This document shows positions 62,283-64,000 of a DNA stretch of 64,000 nucleotides, piece by piece (the stretch's first letter is position 1; the number at the start of each line of letters is the position of its first letter). The stretch is taken from assembly GCF_004801405.1 (NCBI RefSeq), contig NZ_SSOB01000011.1, positions 62,001-126,000 of the forward strand, read 5' to 3'. The stretch is from Cohnella fermenti. Lineage in GTDB: Bacteria; Bacillota; Bacilli; Paenibacillales; Paenibacillaceae. The notes beneath the pieces were generated by a model. It had not been told where the DNA came from, searched no databases, and saw only the letters and a list, made by a program, of their open reading frames with translations. A program made the translations under genes and the position numbers.

Positions 62283-62631
62283 ATTACTCAAGTGTGGGCG
62301 TTCGAGCGGGCATGGTGGGGGCAGATGAGTAACCACGGGTCAACTGGAGCGGCGATTGGCGCGCGGAGGGACTGAGATGAGTCACCATTACTCAAGTGTG
62401 GGCGTTCGAGCGGGCATGGTGGGGGCAGATGAGTAACCACGGGTCAACTGGAGCGGCGATTGGCGCGCGGAGGGACCGAGATGAGTCACCATTACTCAAG
62501 TGTGGGCGTTCGAGCAGGCATGGTGGGGGCAGATGAGTAACCACGGGTCAACTGGAGCGGCGATTGGTGCGCGGAGGAACCGAGATGAGTCACCATCACT
62601 CAAGTGCGGGCGTTCGAGCAGGCATGGTGGG
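62283..62631. repeat. 104-bp tandem repeat made of two 52-bp half-units (array 3)
   Basis: ATTACTCAAGTG recurs at 62283, 62387, 62491 and (variant) 62595. TGAGT recurs every 52 bases exactly: 62326, 62378, 62430, 62482, 62534, 62586. Every other half-unit carries the palindrome TGAGT-CACCATT-ACTCA; the alternates carry TGAGTAACCACGGGTCA, a degenerate form. Confidence 0.9.
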
Positions 62632-62643
62632 GTCGAAATAACC

Positions 62644-62683
62644 AAATGGGACGCAGCGGAGGTATCCCCGCTGCGTCCCGTTT
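62644..62683 (-). terminator. Terminator of the YesM-type kinase gene
   Basis: Arms GGGACGCAGCGG / CCGCTGCGTCCC flanked by AAA and TTT, so it can work in both directions. Confidence 0.85.
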
Positions 62684-62725
62684 GTATTCTGGCCAATTGC
62701 CGCTTCAAGCGGAGACCGTCCGCCC

Positions 62726-64000
62726 TCACTCCTCTTCCTCCAGCTCCTTGTCCGGAATCCAGATCGACACCTCCGTGCCCTGCCCCGGTTCGCTGTCAAT
62801 CGCCAGCTCCGCCTCCGGGCCGAAGTACATCTGCAACCGCCGCAGCAGGTTCTTCATCCCGTAGCCGCCGGGCGAGGCCGGATGGCTCTGCCCGTTCAGA
62901 AGCTGCTCCCGCCGCTCCGGCGGAATGCCGGAGCCGTTGTCGACGACGGTGAATACCGTCCGTCCCTCCCGCGCGGCGATCGAGATGCGAATGACTCCGC
63001 CGCCCTCGCGCCCGTTAAGGCCGTGCAGAATCGCATTCTCCACAATCGGCTGCAGCATATGCTTGAAGATGCGCCGCCCGCGAACGTCGGAATCGGCCGC
63101 GATGATCAGCTCGTAGCTGCAATTGTAGGAGGTCTCGTTGATTCGCACATAATCCTCGACCATGGCCAGCTCCTCCGCGACCGTGACGATCGTGTTGCCT
63201 TTGTTCAAGGAAGCCCGGTAATAGCGGGACATGTAATCGATGAGCTGCGAGGTGCGCCGGTCCTTGTTCCATTGGGCGTTCCACTTGATGACCGACAGCG
63301 AGTTGTACAGCAGATGAGGATTGATGCGTGCCTGCAGCAGCTCGAGCTCGAACTTGGCGCGGTCCCGGTCGGCCTTGAGCCGCTCCTCGTGCAGCCGGTT
63401 CATCCGTTCGAGCAGCATATAGAACTTGTTCTTGATGATCGCGATCTCGTGATCGTCCGCCTCCGCGGCGAATTTATCGGCGGTCCAGAACCGCTCGTCC
63501 GTCTTCAGCGTGTCCAGGAATTGCTTGAGGATGCGCAGCGCCATCCGGGACGAATAGCCGGACACGTACAGCATAATCGTGAGCGCCACAACAAAAATCA
63601 GCACGACGAGCGCCACCATGCGCAGAATCGACTGCAGGACGACCGTCTCCGGGACGGCTGCGATAATCGTCAGCGACGGATTCAGCGTTCGAACGGAGGT
63701 CCGGTAGCCCTTGCCGTCGAACGGGGAGCCGACAGCGGCCGCGAACGTCCCGCCCCGGGCATACTGCACCGTCCCGCCGCCATCCGCGAGCAGCAGCGAA
63801 GCCTTCTCGGGCAGCGCCGTATTGTCCGCAATCTGAACGAGCTGCGCGAAGGAGATGTTGGCCTCCAGAATGCCGAGCCCGCCATTGTAGCCGCGAATCT
63901 CCCGGTAGAACTGCAGGAACTTCGCATCTCCCCGGTACTTGCGAACGCTAAGCGCCTCCGCCCAATAAATGCCGGACGCGCCGGCCTCCTGCAGCTTCTG
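62726..64000 (-). CDS. YesM-type sensor histidine kinase (5' end outside window)
   Basis: C-terminal 424 residues of a membrane sensor kinase. The visible part starts inside the extracytoplasmic sensing domain, then a membrane helix (MVALVVLIFVVALTIMLYV), a linker, the His_kinase domain (QARINPHLLYNSLSVIKW, His is phosphorylated) and ATPase boxes NAILHGLNG and VVDNGSGIPPERREQ. Its partner response regulator is not in the window on the downstream side, where a terminator follows, so it should lie upstream beyond 64000. Confidence 0.9.
   Translation of the reverse strand, partial: QKLQEAGASGIYWAEALSVRKYRGDAKFLQFYREIRGYNGGLGILEANISFAQLVQIADNTALPEKASLLLADGGGTVQYARGGTFAAAVGSPFDGKGYRTSVRTLNPSLTIIAAVPETVVLQSILRMVALVVLIFVVALTIMLYVSGYSSRMALRILKQFLDTLKTDERFWTADKFAAEADDHEIAIIKNKFYMLLERMNRLHEERLKADRDRAKFELELLQARINPHLLYNSLSVIKWNAQWNKDRRTSQLIDYMSRYYRASLNKGNTIVTVAEELAMVEDYVRINETSYNCSYELIIAADSDVRGRRIFKHMLQPIVENAILHGLNGREGGGVIRISIAAREGRTVFTVVDNGSGIPPERREQLLNGQSHPASPGGYGMKNLLRRLQMYFGPEAELAIDSEPGQGTEVSIWIPDKELEEEE

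Larger units (their letters stand above)
61988..62725. other. Long intergenic region with satellite array
   Basis: No gene I would support. 61988-62280 shows only short open frames. 62283-62631 is a tandem array, then a strong hairpin (62644-62683). Confidence 0.6.

Noticed and set aside
62112..62336. 74-codon minus-strand ORF ending before the satellite
   Set aside because: It runs into the tandem repeat and has no clear ribosome site; not enough to call a gene, though similar short frames may recur in Paenibacillus genomes.

Overview
The window looks like chromosomal DNA from a Paenibacillaceae bacterium (Paenibacillus/Cohnella type): GC-rich, strong AAGGAGG ribosome binding sites, many sugar ABC transporters without their own ATPase gene, YesM/YesN-type two-component systems, AraC regulators, and S-layer-homology (SLH) anchored polysaccharide enzymes. 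There are no rRNA or tRNA genes that I can see. Nearly everything concerns finding, cutting, importing and metabolising plant or algal polysaccharides.

Layout. 1-2396: 5' part of an SLH-anchored GH26 beta-mannanase. 2855-14019 (all minus): fructokinase, sucrose phosphorylase and esterase, then YesM/YesN, solute-binding protein, two permeases and a Nif3-like protein; a shared promoter motif suggests one regulon. 14236-18905: PPK2 kinase, methyltransferase, a coiled-coil repeat protein and a fused GMC oxidoreductase. 19182-19863: a mosaic of decayed IS630 and IS66 transposases. 20056-27785: an SLH-cohesin surface protein and, upstream in the same direction, a 2214-residue secreted multidomain protein with discoidin-like, cohesin, FIVAR and degenerate dockerin modules. 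28189-38671: an arabinose-polysaccharide locus (ArsR-type regulator, GH51, LacI regulator, GH127, ABC importer, AraC regulator). 38757-42610: two regulator/MFS efflux pairs (TetR/MFS, YfmP/YfmO-like). 43099-52892: a secreted alginate-lyase-fold enzyme with two CBM6, divergent from an ABC importer, a membrane-anchored AraC regulator and a GH78-like rhamnosidase. 53183-61987: DinB protein, two SGNH esterases, a large parallel beta-helix glycosidase (GH141-like), a sugar isomerase, a dehydrogenase and a divergent AraC regulator. 62726-64000: C-terminal part of another YesM-type histidine kinase.

How it works together. Secreted or surface enzymes (GH26, the giant protein, the lyase) would cut polysaccharides; ABC importers bring in oligosaccharides; cytoplasmic GH51, GH127, GH78-like, GH141-like and SGNH enzymes, which lack signal peptides, finish the job. 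Candidate cre sites lie in front of four of the secreted or import genes, so carbon catabolite control is likely.

Most interesting signals: (1) the adjacent cohesin-SLH anchor and dockerin-ended giant protein, a possible small non-cellulosomal surface complex; (2) paired TTTYCAACCT direct repeats, 21 bp apart, in front of both the giant gene and the arabinoside importer, linking them to one AraC regulator; (3) three intergenic arrays built of a short palindrome plus a spacer repeated every ~52 bp, two of which are diverged inverted copies of each other.
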